A DNA stretch of 64,000 nucleotides from Aquila chrysaetos chrysaetos (Eukaryota; Chordata; Aves; Accipitriformes; Accipitridae): positions 41,925,554 to 41,989,553 of the forward strand of contig NC_044013.1 of assembly GCF_900496995.4 (NCBI RefSeq), given 5' to 3'. Positions 23,901 to 34,000 of the stretch are shown here, piece by piece. The translations under genes and the position numbers were made by a program. The notes under the pieces are model-generated. The model was not told the origin of the DNA, ran no database searches, and was given only the letters and a program-made list of their open reading frames with translations. Numbering within the stretch: the first letter of the stretch is position 1; the number at the start of each line of letters is the position of its first letter.

Positions 23901-24196
23901 TGAGAAGTCCAGTAAATGTATCAAGTGCAGTTAATATATCCAGTCCGATGAACCTAGGGCATCCTGTAACTATAACAAGTCCATTATCCATGACATCTCC
24001 ATTAACGCTCACCACACCAGTCAATTTACCTACCCCAGTAACCGCTCCAGTGAATATAGCGCATCCAGTCACTATAACATCTCCCATGAACCTCCCCACA
24101 CCAATGACGTTAGCTGGTCCGTTAAATATAGCAATGAGACCAGTAGAGAGCATGCCTTTCCTGCCCCAGGCCTTGCCCACGTCTCCTCCCTGGTAA
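11071..24196 (+). CDS. VEZF1: VEZF1, vascular endothelial zinc finger 1 (BGP1), whole gene; six coding exons, 539 aa
   Basis: Join 11071-11103, 16684-17381, 18120-18183, 19207-19390, 20878-21090, 23769-24196: 1620 nt, all phases agreeing. The product is a nuclear C2H2 zinc-finger factor with roles in endothelial and haematopoietic development; in chicken it is BGP1, a dG:dC-binding component of the beta-globin HS4 insulator. Six fingers are visible: C77-H97, C177-H197, C205-H225, C235-H256, C264-H284 and C290-H309. The gap between fingers 1 and 2 is Ser/Thr-rich. Next comes C317-x2-C320 without a full finger, then Q35 at 338-372, then a Pro/Thr/Ser hexapeptide-repeat tail ending P-P-W. Human VEZF1 is 521 aa; I attribute most of the extra length to the glutamine tract. 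Identification rests on near-identity with the remembered family sequence. Confidence 0.97.
11136..11174. repeat. C39 homopolymer in VEZF1 intron 1
   Basis: Thirty-nine consecutive C residues begin 33 bases after the exon 1 donor. On the other strand this is a dG39 string, well above the length known to be bound by BGP1/VEZF1. The exact length should be treated as approximate because such runs are hard to sequence. Confidence 0.9.
11470..11700. repeat. Low-complexity A/T tract with interspersed C or G runs
   Basis: Poly-T and poly-A runs alternate with C-rich blocks. The GGGTTTTGTTTG-like segment near 11590-11610 and the AAAACCCAACAAAAC-like segment near 11642-11670 are roughly complementary and could pair. 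No coding or element identity is apparent. Confidence 0.7.
12153..12179. repeat. A27 homopolymer, preceded by (GCA)n
   Basis: Twenty-seven A residues follow a short GCAGCAGCAGCC run in VEZF1 intron 1. There is no SINE body upstream of it that I can recognise. Confidence 0.9.
15795..15811. repeat. G17 homopolymer in VEZF1 intron 1
   Basis: Seventeen G residues lie in otherwise AT-rich intron sequence, and a shorter C run follows near 15920. Each is a dG:dC string of the type known to be bound by BGP1/VEZF1. Confidence 0.9.
16684..17381 (+). CDS. VEZF1: VEZF1 coding exon 2 (zinc fingers 1-3 and part of 4)
   Basis: This exon encodes residues 12-243 plus two bases of codon 244. It begins with AHEASHHQQQ after acceptor TTTTAG and includes the acidic/Pro-rich segment, finger 1 (C77, C80, H93, H97), the Ser/Thr-rich linker, finger 2 (C177, C180, H193, H197), finger 3 (C205, C208, H221, H225) and the first cysteines of finger 4 (C235, C238). 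The donor is AG|GTACCA at 17382. The frame stays open past the donor to a stop at 17493, but the continuation has no zinc-finger sequence and is intronic. Confidence 0.95.
18120..18183 (+). CDS. VEZF1: VEZF1 coding exon 3 (rest of finger 4)
   Basis: Acceptor TTTTTTGCAG and donor CAA|GTAAGG flank 64 nt. The first G completes Arg244, then PDHLSCHVKHVHSTERPFKCQ supplies the histidines of finger 4 (H251, H256) and the first cysteine of finger 5 (C264). The exon ends in phase 0. Confidence 0.94.
19207..19390 (+). CDS. VEZF1: VEZF1 coding exon 4 (fingers 5 and 6)
   Basis: Acceptor ATATAG; the exon opens TCTAAFATKDRLRTHMVRH and completes finger 5 (C267, H280, H284). Finger 6 follows (C290, C293, H305, H309), then a C317-x2-C320 pair. 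It ends with one base of codon 327 before donor GTAGGT at 19391. Confidence 0.94.
20491..20528. repeat. T38 homopolymer in VEZF1 intron 4
   Basis: Thirty-eight T residues lie 349 bp upstream of the exon encoding the glutamine tract. They are too far from the acceptor to be its pyrimidine tract. Confidence 0.9.
20878..21090 (+). CDS. VEZF1: VEZF1 coding exon 5 (polyglutamine exon)
   Basis: The acceptor is GGCATAG. The exon encodes CMSEETSNQK, then 35 consecutive Gln (20910-21014), then HVTSWPGKQVETLRLWEEAVKARKK, ending with the first base of codon 398 before donor GTAAAA at 21091. The tract uses 19 CAG and 16 CAA codons in mixed order, so it is an interrupted repeat. The flanks on both sides match the VEZF1 family, which anchors the frame. 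Confidence 0.94.
20910..21014 (+). repeat. VEZF1: Interrupted CAG/CAA repeat encoding Q35
   Basis: Thirty-five glutamine codons run without a break: 19 CAG and 16 CAA. The longest uninterrupted CAG run is five codons (codons 30-34 of the tract), which should limit slippage compared with a pure CAG repeat. Confidence 0.95.
21437..21472. repeat. (AT)n(AC)n microsatellite in VEZF1 intron 5
   Basis: An alternating AT run with one GT interruption passes into a CA run. It is a probable polymorphic microsatellite. Confidence 0.9.
22629..22672 (+). CDS. VEZF1: Candidate alternative terminal coding exon of VEZF1
   Basis: A strong acceptor (a run of T, then pyrimidine-rich sequence ending CTCCTAG at 22628) is followed by a frame in phase with exon 5. 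Joining the last base of exon 5 gives D-M-D-F-E-E-P-T-V-T-L-E-W-G and then TAA at 22670-22672. This would replace the 142-residue repeat tail with 14 residues. A 14-codon open frame is not unlikely by chance, and I see no AATAAA close downstream, so this is only a candidate. Confidence 0.3.
22860..23165. other. GC-rich block with A-rich tail inside VEZF1 intron 5
   Basis: About 200 bp of GC-rich sequence interrupts the AT-rich intron and is followed by A18 and an A-rich AACCC/AAAACC stretch up to about 23165. The arrangement resembles a retrotransposed insertion with a decayed A-tail, but I recognise neither a parent gene nor target-site duplications. Confidence 0.35.
23769..24196 (+). CDS. 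VEZF1: VEZF1 coding exon 6 (C-terminal repeat domain)
   Basis: Acceptor ATTTTTAG; the exon completes Glu398 and encodes residues 398-539, opening EAANLCQTSTAATTPVTL and ending LPQALPTSPPW with TAA at 24194-24196. The segment consists of repeated six-residue units of the form [S/T/H/G]-P-[V/M/L]-[N/T]-hydrophobic-x and matches the conserved VEZF1 C-terminus. An antisense open frame over the same bases is a by-product of the repeat. Confidence 0.95.
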
Positions 24197-24250
24197 AGAA
24201 TTTCTAAACAGTATTAAAAAGGATTAAAATGGAATCCTTACCAGCAGTTC

Positions 24251-24320
24251 TTTTTTGGGTTTTGTTTGGTTGGGTTTTTTTTTTGTTGGGTTTTTTGTTT
24301 TGTTTTTTTGTTTTTTTTTT
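24251..24320. repeat. T/G-rich low-complexity tract
   Basis: Runs of T broken by GGG and G lie just after the VEZF1 stop codon, within the 3' UTR. Confidence 0.85.
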
Positions 24321-26128
24321 AGTTAATAATAAATTCAGACTAAGACACTGGGGCAACATGCACCATCAGAGACCATAGTCGCATCTTCCCCTGTTGATTT
24401 GGCTTATATGGTTCAAACTTGAGTTTCACTGGAGCACTTCATTTAAAGTAAGTTTTACCTTTTAGCTGACTGATGCTGAATTAGAGCAGATACTTATTTG
24501 CCAGAGTTTAAAAAAAAAAAAAGTAATTAAAAAACAGTTTTATGTTTTATCCCCCAAATTATAACTTAGAAAATTATTTTAATCTAAACACTAGCAAAGA
24601 CCCCACTGTATCTTTTAACAGGGTGGATGGCTAATTTTAACTTGCCAGTCGTTAAGTCCACTGTTTCTGAGCTAGTGTAGAATCTTTGTCTGTGTTGATG
24701 TTTTTTTTTATGAGTAAATGCATTACAATGTTGTCATTTAAAAAAAAAATGCATTTTGGAGAAAATATGCATTTTACCTTTGGGAATATGATAATTTCAG
24801 GCAGCATTCCCTATGGGAAAGGTGATACCAGCTCTGATATGCAAAGCATATGATAACTTATCATTCTAACTTCAACATATAATAGGGATTGTGACCTGAT
24901 ATTTGGAGATGTAAATATTACCCAACATATTACCCTAAGGGAATATAGCATTGTAGTCAACATTTTTTTTAAAAAAACTGTTATTGTTTGGTGAGAAACA
25001 GCCATGGCTGACAGAAGAGGAGTTGAAATGTATGTAAACATGGTCTCTCAACAGTCAGACCCCTATGGGACTCTTATCTAGGAGCAAAAGGAGTGCTTTG
25101 AAACTTAAGAAATATTGCTTTAAGCTGGAAGATTCTGGAGGCACTGGGTATGATTTTTATGCCCTCTGCCTCCCAATCAGAGCCTGCTGGTGTTACAGCA
25201 GGGGACAGACGTGTTAGTTGTTCACTAGAAGTTTTGTCTTATATTAAATTGTATACAGTTTTTATTCTAACCACTAACTAGGTAGGATGCCCCTCCAGGA
25301 CAAGCAGAGAGCGTCTTTTAATTTCTCCCCTATTTCTTAATCAAGTGTTGTGCAAATCTGTTCAACTTTGTAAATATTTGCAAACATCATCATTTTTACG
25401 TTATTCTTCTATTGTGTTAACACATTTCTATCAATTTGTGGGAGTTCTGGGGTGATGGTTTGAACTATCCAGCCCAGAACTTCTCCACAAATGGTCACAC
25501 ATGTTTAAGCTACATGTGCTTTTTATTTCTTAACCTGTTTATCTGTACATAAAGTAGAAAGCAAAATCTAGGGAAACAGATATACTTTTTAGACTATCAT
25601 GTCACATATTCACGTTTTTAAAACTTTGTTTAAAAAAAAACCACCCTAAACCCAAGACTCTACATTAAAAAAAAAAATAAATAAAATTACAGTTGAGATG
25701 TTTTTATCTTAATGAAGTTGAAAGCTATGGAGATTAGCGTGTGCGCATTTTCACAGAGTGCTAGCAGGACTGACTAGTCAAAATGGACTGCTTCCGTTTC
25801 TACCCTGCCGTGTCAGTACAAGCAGTGATTGCCAGGCTGCTGGCTCAGGTGACAGGTATCTGTATCATTACGTGAAACTGTTCTAGGGGCTTGGACTACA
25901 TAGTACAACAAAAACAAAAAAAAAAATAGAGCTTAGTGTAAAATAATTTTATAAATGATCTTTTGTACTTTAGGACATCAAATTGTACAACTTTTGTATA
26001 TATAAAAGCTTAGGAACTTTCTGTTTAGCAGAAAGGAAACACATTCCTACACTTTTAATGTATATGTTTGTTATAATGTCCATGTAAACATATGCCCTAT
26101 GTTTGTGCCTTTTAATTAGTTTGTCTCA

Positions 26129-26134
26129 ATAAAC
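26129..26134 (+). terminator. VEZF1: Polyadenylation signal AATAAA, VEZF1
   Basis: A canonical hexamer in the context CTCAATAAACAA lies 1.9 kb after the VEZF1 stop. It is the first AATAAA downstream of the stop that is not inside an A-rich or simple tract. Confidence 0.6.
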
Positions 26135-26149
26135 AAAAATGTAGAGAAG

Positions 26150-29100
26150 AATATGTAGCTATGACTTTGTTACCACTGTTCTTACTCCAGATGTGTAGAG
26201 GTCTTCGTTTTTGCACTGTGTAGAGCATTGCGTGCAGGCAGCTGCATGACTTAGGCTGATACGGCCGAAACGAGGCATGTGAGGCGAATGCACCCCAGCA
26301 AAACTCCTTCCTCCCGTAGCATAGAGCAGCCTGCGCTGGTGGGGCCTTGCATGTTGGGATGTGTAGTTTCCAAGCCATCTCTGTTACCCGTGGCAATGAT
26401 ACCAGTTTGCACCAGTTTCACATAGTAGGTGTAGCGTTCTGGATCTGGGTAAATTGCAGAGATGACCCTTAGATGAAGTTTGGGCGTCCCTGAGCTTAAA
26501 AAAAAACAAAAGCATTAAAAGCCAATATGAAAATGTGTACTAGAAGTGGTTATTTATGAATTACTTACAATAAACAGGTGTGAGACTTAATTGTATGTTG
26601 TCAATTACTGTAGTATTGACAGTGGGTCCTCCGTACAGCTAGCGTGCCCTGCTGATGTTATTTTTATCCCAGCAGAGTAGCAGTAGAATAAACACATTAA
26701 ACACCGGCAAGGAAATTTTTCAACGTGACAGAGGCTTCCCAAACCACTAACCATGGTGCTCTTAGCATGGGATAGGAAAAGGGCTGTTTCCTTTTTATTT
26801 TATGTTGGTTCTGCTCGAATGTACCTGGTTTATGTCCACAAAGCTACATTAGCTAATTGTCAACCTGTTTCATTTGTACTTGGGTAAACATTTGCTTTGT
26901 ACTGTGTATAAATGGTTCCAAGGTGTGCTCCTCAGCTGTCTCAATACAGACGTTAATTTCACTTTGTAATGCCATCATAGGACGTACATTAAGCTGTTTT
27001 TTGACAAAGGAAAGCTACCTGCTCAAGTAGTTTATACGGCATGCAGGCTACCTTATAATCGGTAGTTCATCCACAGTATAACGAGGCAGTAAGTACAGGC
27101 AGCTGCTGTCAGGAGACGATGTATAGTTGCACGACAGCGATGAGTGATTTGTATGGCAACTTGTGTCATAGCAGCGCTGGGGAGTTAAGACTGTAAGAAA
27201 ATGGTGGATGTGAAGAACAGATGCTCCTGTTACACCGAGTTAGTTTCTATGCAGCTGATGCGCTTAGCCTAGTTTATTTCATGGAAACTTTTAAGCTGGA
27301 TCTAGTCCAACATCCAGGGAAGCCTATTGCTGCTGCCGTTGATTTGAGTGGGTTTTATATCGAGCCCATTCAGGTCTCCGATTGCAAGTAGTTCAATAGG
27401 GGTTTTATTTTTTTCTTCTTAAGTTTCCATAAGTGTTCAGCATGAGGTTAATGGCTTAGCACCGACTGAAAGTTTGAAAGTTGAATTTTGCCTTGGAAGG
27501 ATTTGTGCCGTGGAAAGTCAGAACAGTCAGATCAATGGCACGAAAACTCGTCCTCCGGGCAAGGAGAGCCTCCGGGTGCCTGGCTCTGTGCTGGCGAGGC
27601 ACTGCGGGGAAGCAAGCCACGGGGAAGTAAGTATTGTGGCACAGCCACCCACGCTGCCAGGAAATTGTGTAAATGGTTTACCTTGGGCACGTTTTTTTCT
27701 TTATCTGGAAGACCCCACCACTTTCAGAGGGTGTTTGGGGTGAGTTGAAATTTGGGATTCGACCTTTTATGTCTTACCACTGGAGAGTTATGCCTCAGTG
27801 CTGTAAATTGGGAAGATTTCAGTCAAGATCACGGATGAGAGAGAGAAACACGTGGTGTTCTGGGCATATGAGTTAAATTCTGTTTGCCATTGTTCACAAA
27901 TAAAAGATTTTTTTTCCCCTCTTACAATAACTTTTTCTTTAGAGTGGCAGAAGAAAAAAGTATTTAATGTGTATGCATTTGTCCACGAGAGGTTTAAAGA
28001 AAAACACCAAAAACCCAGTAAGCTGTTTGAGCTGCAGCAATCCCAGGTTACATAAAGGGGCTGGGGTTGCCGAGGGATTAGGGTGGCATTACTGGTGGTG
28101 ATAAGCCCTCCAAGTTCTGCTCGCTCTCCGCTCACTTTTATTTTAGAAACAGTCACTCTGAGCTGTATTTTGAAAACTGCTTGGGGTTAATTTTCAAGGC
28201 TGTCAGGGTTAGATTCCCACCAAAGAAAGAAGGAAGGAAAATTTGGACTTAAAGAATGCTCAGGTTTTTAAAAGCATTCAGTACTCTGATATTTATTTTT
28301 TTTTATCTTTGGGGTCCCCGTATGGGAGCTGAGTTGTTGAGAAGTGGACTCCCGTTTTTCACTGCTGGGTCCTTCTGAAAACTCCTGCCTTGGTCTATTG
28401 GTGGCTTAGTTTATCCATCTCAAAAATAGATTTAACAGTATTTTCAAAAGGCAGCTATTAAAAGCACTTCAAGTTTTTAAATGCCTTTGAGGTCGGTCTC
28501 AGTGCTTAAGTGGACCTTTTTACTGGTGCTTTTCAGGATAAATAGCAAGTGTAAAAATAAATCTCTTCATCTCCTAATTGTCAGGCAGAATAAAACTTAA
28601 AACTTGATCCCCTTCTACCTATTTGTTTAATTCAGCATGTTTATACTTCTTATCTTTGGATCATTCGCTCACAGCTTCCAGAGCAGCAACTGAAGGATGA
28701 CAGAGGAACTACGTGCTAATTTTTATGTCAAAAATAGCTTTCACCTTTAAACGCACAAGGCTCAATGACTGTTTTCTAATTAGAAAAAGAATGCCTGAGC
28801 TTCTGTTGCGAATCCATTTTACAGCTGTGTTCAGATTTGACTGTCAGCCCCTGGTTAAAATTTAGTACTGAGGTCTTGACCTAGAAACAAACCTTTTTTG
28901 GTATTGGTTTGGAAAAAGTATTTCAGTGCTAAGAGAAACTGAGCCAGGCTGTCCAGCTAGCTCCCTCATCATGGGCTGGCGAGAGCGTTAACGTCGCATC
29001 ATTTCGTCGTACATTGCATCTCCCTGAAGCCCAAGTAAAGACCACCGGGAAAGGCGGGCTTACGATTTTTTAAAAATGATAATAGATTTTTTTGGTTCTT

Positions 29101-30260
29101 CGGGTTCCTGGGCTAATTTGAATCATTTTTTTAAAAGTCTGGGTTTTTCTTTAAGGAAGCATAAATGCTTTTTGAAAATGAGACATTTGTAAAACATTTC
29201 AGTGTGGGCATCTGAAATTACTGCTTGTATCAGAGTACAGACCTCTGCCTTCCTTGCAAAGCCTTTCCAATAGCTACCTCCAAAATCAACCCATTTAGTA
29301 AAAAAAGAAGGGGCATTTTCAGAACGTATGGCACCTTTTGTTTTTCAGAGAAGGCAGAAGTACTCCGTTCGCCTTTTCACTTAGTTGTTCTCGCCAGCTG
29401 TTAAGATGAAAACATTTGTGTTCTGTGTTTTCTGTGCAAGGTTTGTTTTTCAGGGAACTGCCAATTTAGCTGGAACTGGCTGAATTAAATTCGATATTTT
29501 AATTCTTCATAGCTGTGTATTTCTATTCCCATTTCTTTTTACTTCCTAGCGTCATTAGCAGCTAAGACCCATATCAAAGGACAGTAGAGAAATTTCGTAA
29601 AATCGCCTGTTTCCCCCGAAACAAGCCGGGACTAGGAAAAGAGATTGCAGTCAACAAAGCTCACTGCAAGGCGCTGTGTCACAGAAGAGATGCTGATCTG
29701 CGTTTAACTTTGGGAAAGCAAATGTTGTGGCACGTGTACTTGTACGCGCTGAAAGCCGAAGGTTTGCCTCTAATGTTTTCACTCTTACTGATGTCTGTGT
29801 TCCTTGTCAAAGCCTTACAGATTTTTACCCAGGCTAAGGATCGCTTAGCTGCCAGACACGGATGAAACGATTGAGTGGGAAAAAACCTCTGCACGGAGGG
29901 CCGTCCTGCGAGAATTTTGGACCATCCCAAACGCGCGCTCGGGGTCCGGCACCCACAGACGTGCTTCCGAGCCGGTCTTGCTGGCCGCGGCAGGGTGCTG
30001 CGGGAGGCCGGCTGCAGGTGCCCGGAGGTGCGGCGTTCCTCCCGCATCGTGTCCGGAAGGGTTTGGATTGCTACGAGGGAAGCGGAGGCCCTGACCTGCT
30101 GCCGTTTGCGGTCTCGCTCTGGTCTCTGCAAAACGGGAAGTGTTTGCCCTGTGTAAATTGGCTCCTGTAATTTGTAAGAGGAGATCACTTCCCGTCCTGT
30201 TACGTGGTATGGCTGCAAGCTGTCAGACGCTGTAGCGCTGGATACCGGAGACGGCTGCTT
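26150..30260. other. Intergenic region between VEZF1 and CUEDC1
   Basis: The sequence is AT-rich to about 29.8 kb and then sharply GC-rich. I find no coding exon, RNA gene or recognisable mobile element. The first 500 bp may belong to a longer VEZF1 3' UTR. Confidence 0.6.
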
Positions 30261-30730
30261 TCTATCTGTGGTCGAAGTGATGCTTTGTTATAATCCGTCT
30301 CTCATGTTCAGCCCTTGGGGCAGGAGTGCCGTGTCCTCTTCCTTACCCCAGGCGTGCACGGGGCTGGTGGGCCGAAATCCAGGAGCCGGGGATGCTCAAA
30401 AGGTGCGGAGGAGACCAAAAACCAGCCCCAGAAAGCAGCTCTCCTCGGCATGCTGGCCAGAGGTGCCCGACCCCACAGCCACAGCCGGGGAGGTGGGGGG
30501 GGTTTGGGGAAGCCTGGGGGGGGGGTCGTGGGGGATCCTGAGCCCCCCCAGGCCCCAGTCAGGGGCTGAATCACCCCCAGAGCCGGCCAGACCCAGGGCG
30601 GCGGCGGGTCAGGCCTCCGTGGGGACAGAGGGAACCGGGCCACGCCAGTCCCCTCGACACCTCCAGCCGGGCCGAAACGCTTCCCCAAAGGCGGAGAGAT
30701 GCCCCGGCCCGGGTGGGACACGTCCGCACC

Positions 30731-30744
30731 GTGTGTGTGTGTGT
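30731..30744. repeat. (GT)7 dinucleotide repeat
   Basis: Seven GT units lie just upstream of the G15 run inside the CpG island. Confidence 0.9.
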
Positions 30745-30979
30745 CACCCAGGTCCCGGCGGGGGGGGGGGGGGGCACCCGAGAGCCCCCCGACCCCGTTG
30801 CCTTTCAGCCCGGCCGCCGCTAGGCCCCGCTCCCAGCGGCCGCCCCGGTCGGGCCCCGGCCCCGGCCCCGGCCCCGGCCCCGCCGCGCCGCCCCCAGCTG
30901 CCGGGCACGGCGGCCGCCCCCGCCCCCGCCCGTTCGCCCGCCGCCACGTACGTCTCCCGTCCCGGCTCCTTTCCATGGT

Positions 30980-31031
30980 CCGGCTTGACTGGTGCCTGCC
31001 TGCCGCCCCCGCAGCGCGGCGCCGACCGCCG
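30980..31031 (+). other. CUEDC1: Candidate non-coding first exon of CUEDC1 (5' end unknown)
   Basis: A strong donor CCG|GTAAGCGAG occurs at 31032 within the CpG island. It could splice to the acceptor at 44924 that precedes the CUEDC1 start codon. The transcription start, and therefore the left boundary, cannot be read from the sequence; 30980 is nominal. Confidence 0.35.
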
Positions 31032-34000
31032 GTAAGCGAGGGGGGGGGGGGGAGGCGGGACGGGGCTCTTTGTGCGCCGGGCCGGGCCGGGCCGGGCCGG
31101 GCCGGGCGGCGCCTCTCGGCCTGCGCGGGCCGCGGCCCGGAGCTCCGCGGCCCGGCGGGGAGCGGCCCCGGAGCTGCGCCCCGGCCGAGCCGGGGCCGGC
31201 GGCCGCCCCCGAACCCCGGCGGGGCGGGAGGTGCCGGTGCCGCCGCCGCCGCCGGTTCGGCTTCCTCCACCGGGGCCGCCGGGGAGGAGCGGCCCGGGGA
31301 CGCCCGGCGGCCGGGCCCGGTGCCCGATGCGGGGCCGAGCCTGTTGCGGCTGCCTGGCCGCCCCCCCCCCCCCCCCCCCGGAGCCGGGCCGGGAGACCGG
31401 GAGGTCGGGGCCGCGGCTCGTGGGCCTGGCGCCGCCGTTTCTCCCGGTTCTTCGACGTCCCGGTGGATCCCTTCGGCCGCCGGGCACCGGGAGGGTCCCG
31501 CGGGGAGCGTCCCGCGTGGGGACAGCCCTTAGGGAGGCGTGGGTGGGGGCACGGGGTGAAGCGTCTCTGTCCCGGGAGCGGGATGGCGGCGGCGGCGGCG
31601 GGGTTGCCGGCAGCAGCCCCCGTCCCCCCTCAGCCCCCGGAGCATCGCCGTTCCCCGAGCGTAATCCCTCCGGAGCGTGGGGTGCGGCGGGCAGGGTTTG
31701 GGTTTTGGTGGCTTCCCCGCTGCGGGACGTCATCCCCTTCCTCTGCGCCTGGTTTGTGGAACGATGCGCTTTAACCCCCCCCTTGACATCTTTGCCGGGG
31801 TGGGTCACAGCTTGGCGTAGGAACCGTGGCCGGGCCCTGGCGTGCCGAGGAGTTGGCGGTCACCTCCTGGGCTCCGGGTTCTTTGTGGATCTCCGGGAAG
31901 GTGCCCAGACGCATCTCCCCGTAAGGATGGAGGGCACCGTCCCGCCAGGCTGCTCCTCACCCGGAGTTCCCGGCCAGCGCTGAAATTGCCACCGATGGGT
32001 TGCGGGCAAACGGCGATGGAGAAGGGTTTGAGAGCTGCCTCGCCTGTGGAAGTCACCGTTCAAAGCAGCGCTCTCATGCACTGTCTGTCTTGTCAGGCAG
32101 GTTGGAAAGGCTCCTTTTTATTATCTTTTTAAAAAGCAGCGGAGTCGCACCTCCTCCTCACGCCTCCTCCTGCTGCTACCACTGACAGCAAACATGGGGG
32201 ACGGTAAGGACATCCTGGAAAGCCACCATCCCGGGCTGACCTCTGAGGCTGCGACTGGGGCTTTGCTGGCGGGGCTGCCCTGCAGCTGGGGAAGCTGTGG
32301 CTCTCCTCGCCTCCTCCTCCTCCTCGTTCGTCTCTAGCAACACAGGCTGAAGCGGCATCTGCTCCCCTGCAAAGCTTTTTGTGATTTTCACGAAGGTTTT
32401 CCTGTGGAAGCGCCCGGCTGGAGCCCGGCGTTGGGGCAGCAAGACCCCAGGGCAGCTGTGCACCTCTGGGAGGGGAGATCGGCCGGTGCCGGCGGTGGGG
32501 CTAGAGGAGAACTTTTGGTGGTCGTCGTGGCAGAGGAGACCCAGCCCGTCGTCAGCTCGCCGTGCCTTTCTCGTCATTGCGCACCCCGCTCCTGTGGCCT
32601 TCCCTGCCATGACGTCTGACCACCCCGGCAGTGCCTGTCTCTGTCGCGGTGAGGATGTGCCTGATGCCAGCAGAGCCTTACGCGCCGATCCCCGGGTGCC
32701 CGCACACCCTTCCTGGTACCAGAGCCTCTGATTGCCAAAAGTCTTTCCTTCAAAGACGGGTGAAAGGCGCCCGTCCTCTTCCCAGCCGCAAAGTTCCCAG
32801 GAAAGTTTTTACTTTTTCAGCAATTTATTAAAAAAGAGCTTTCAAATTAAAAAATCCCTAACAAAACAGCGTCTAACCTGCACACCGACACCTAACCTTT
32901 TCCCCTGACCGGATCCGTGGCATGGCTGAGCGGGCTTTGCCGTTGCGGTGGCGTGGGCGCTGTGGTCCCCCTCCGCCCCGGGCTGATAAGAGCGCGCGGG
33001 GAGCGAGCAGGGCTCCCCAGCGCGATAGCGAGCGCTCGGTACTTATCTGCCTGCACAAACACCCTGTGTGGGGGCGAAGATAATGGGGATGCTGCGTGCT
33101 GCGGGCAGTGGCATTCGGAGGGGGAACGGCCGGGAGAGGAACCGGAGGGTCATTCGTGTCCAGTGTCTGTGCCGTGAGGGTAAAATCCTGCGGTGGGATG
33201 CGTGGGGAGGGGGCTGCTGCCGTAACCCTCTGGGTGCGTTCTCCAGCCAGCATCGCGGGGTACTCGTGGTCAGAGCTGGGAAGCTTTTGGGTGGCATGAG
33301 TTAACGATGATGATGATAATTGTATACTATAAAATCAGAAAAATGAAGTAATAACACGGAGCACCTCGCAGGCGTGCGAGGCGGTAATGGGTCCCTCTCT
33401 CGTGGCATGGCCAGGGTGGCAGCATCGCTGTGGCCGGGGTGTGGAGGGACGTTGGCTGGAGCCTCGCCTCTGCTCGGCAGCTCCGGGCTTGCAGCAATGG
33501 TTCGGGGACCAGGTTTTCCCAGGCCTTGGTCCCGTTTTTGGCTGGTCTGCCGGTTCCCTGGGGTCAGTGCAGGAGCCGAGCGGGTACGGCGGTGTGCGAG
33601 GCGAGCCGGGGCAGGGAGCCTCGCCGGCGAGACAGTCTGTAAATGGAGTAGGGAAGTAGGAAAGAAACCCACCCCAGGTGGATGAAAAGCCATCCGAAAA
33701 TAACGGGAAACGGGAACGGGGGGGACAGCTGGGTCTGGTTCTTGCACCACTCCTCCGTGGAGCAGCCCCGCTGGTGTCGTGTCCCCACCGCTGCTCTGGC
33801 AGTGCCAAAACCACCAGTGTCCCGCGAGTGTCGGCCGCCGGCCGGCCTCTTCCCCTGCCCGGGGGGGGTCCCCACATCCGCCCCGGTGTTGGCAGCGCTG
33901 GGGGGGGGGGCCAGGCTGCGGTGCCCCCGGCCGTGGTGCCCCCGTCCCGTCCCGCCCCGCCGGCCGCCTTTGATGCAAGTGAGTGGCAGGTCCATTGTGG

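Larger units (their letters stand above)
24197..26150 (+). other. VEZF1: VEZF1 3' UTR
   Basis: AT-rich sequence follows the stop and runs to a canonical AATAAA at 26129-26134, after which cleavage is expected near 26150. It starts with a T/G-rich low-complexity tract (24251-24320). Four UGUANAUA Pumilio-type motifs occur at 24910, 25369, 25544 and 25995. Further AATAAA hexamers at 26569 and near 26687 allow a longer form. Confidence 0.65.
30290..31800 (+). promoter_or_regulatory. CUEDC1: CpG island, probable CUEDC1 promoter
   Basis: This is a dense CpG island with repeated CCCCGGC/GGGCCGGG units, GC boxes and long homopolymers (G15 at 30760-30774, G13 at 31040-31052, C19 at 31361-31379). It is the only strong CpG island between VEZF1 and the first coding exon of CUEDC1, and it contains a good splice donor. 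Assigning it to CUEDC1 is inference from position and orientation. Confidence 0.55.

Noticed and set aside
23752-24180. Minus-strand 142-codon frame over VEZF1 exon 6
   Set aside because: It is the reverse reading of the hexapeptide-repeat codons; its own repeat pattern is a by-product of the sense repeat.
30308-31808. Long open frames on both strands (up to 354 codons) in the CpG island
   Set aside because: They are Gly/Pro/Ala/Arg translations of GC repeats and homopolymers. Nearly every frame is open here, so openness carries no information.
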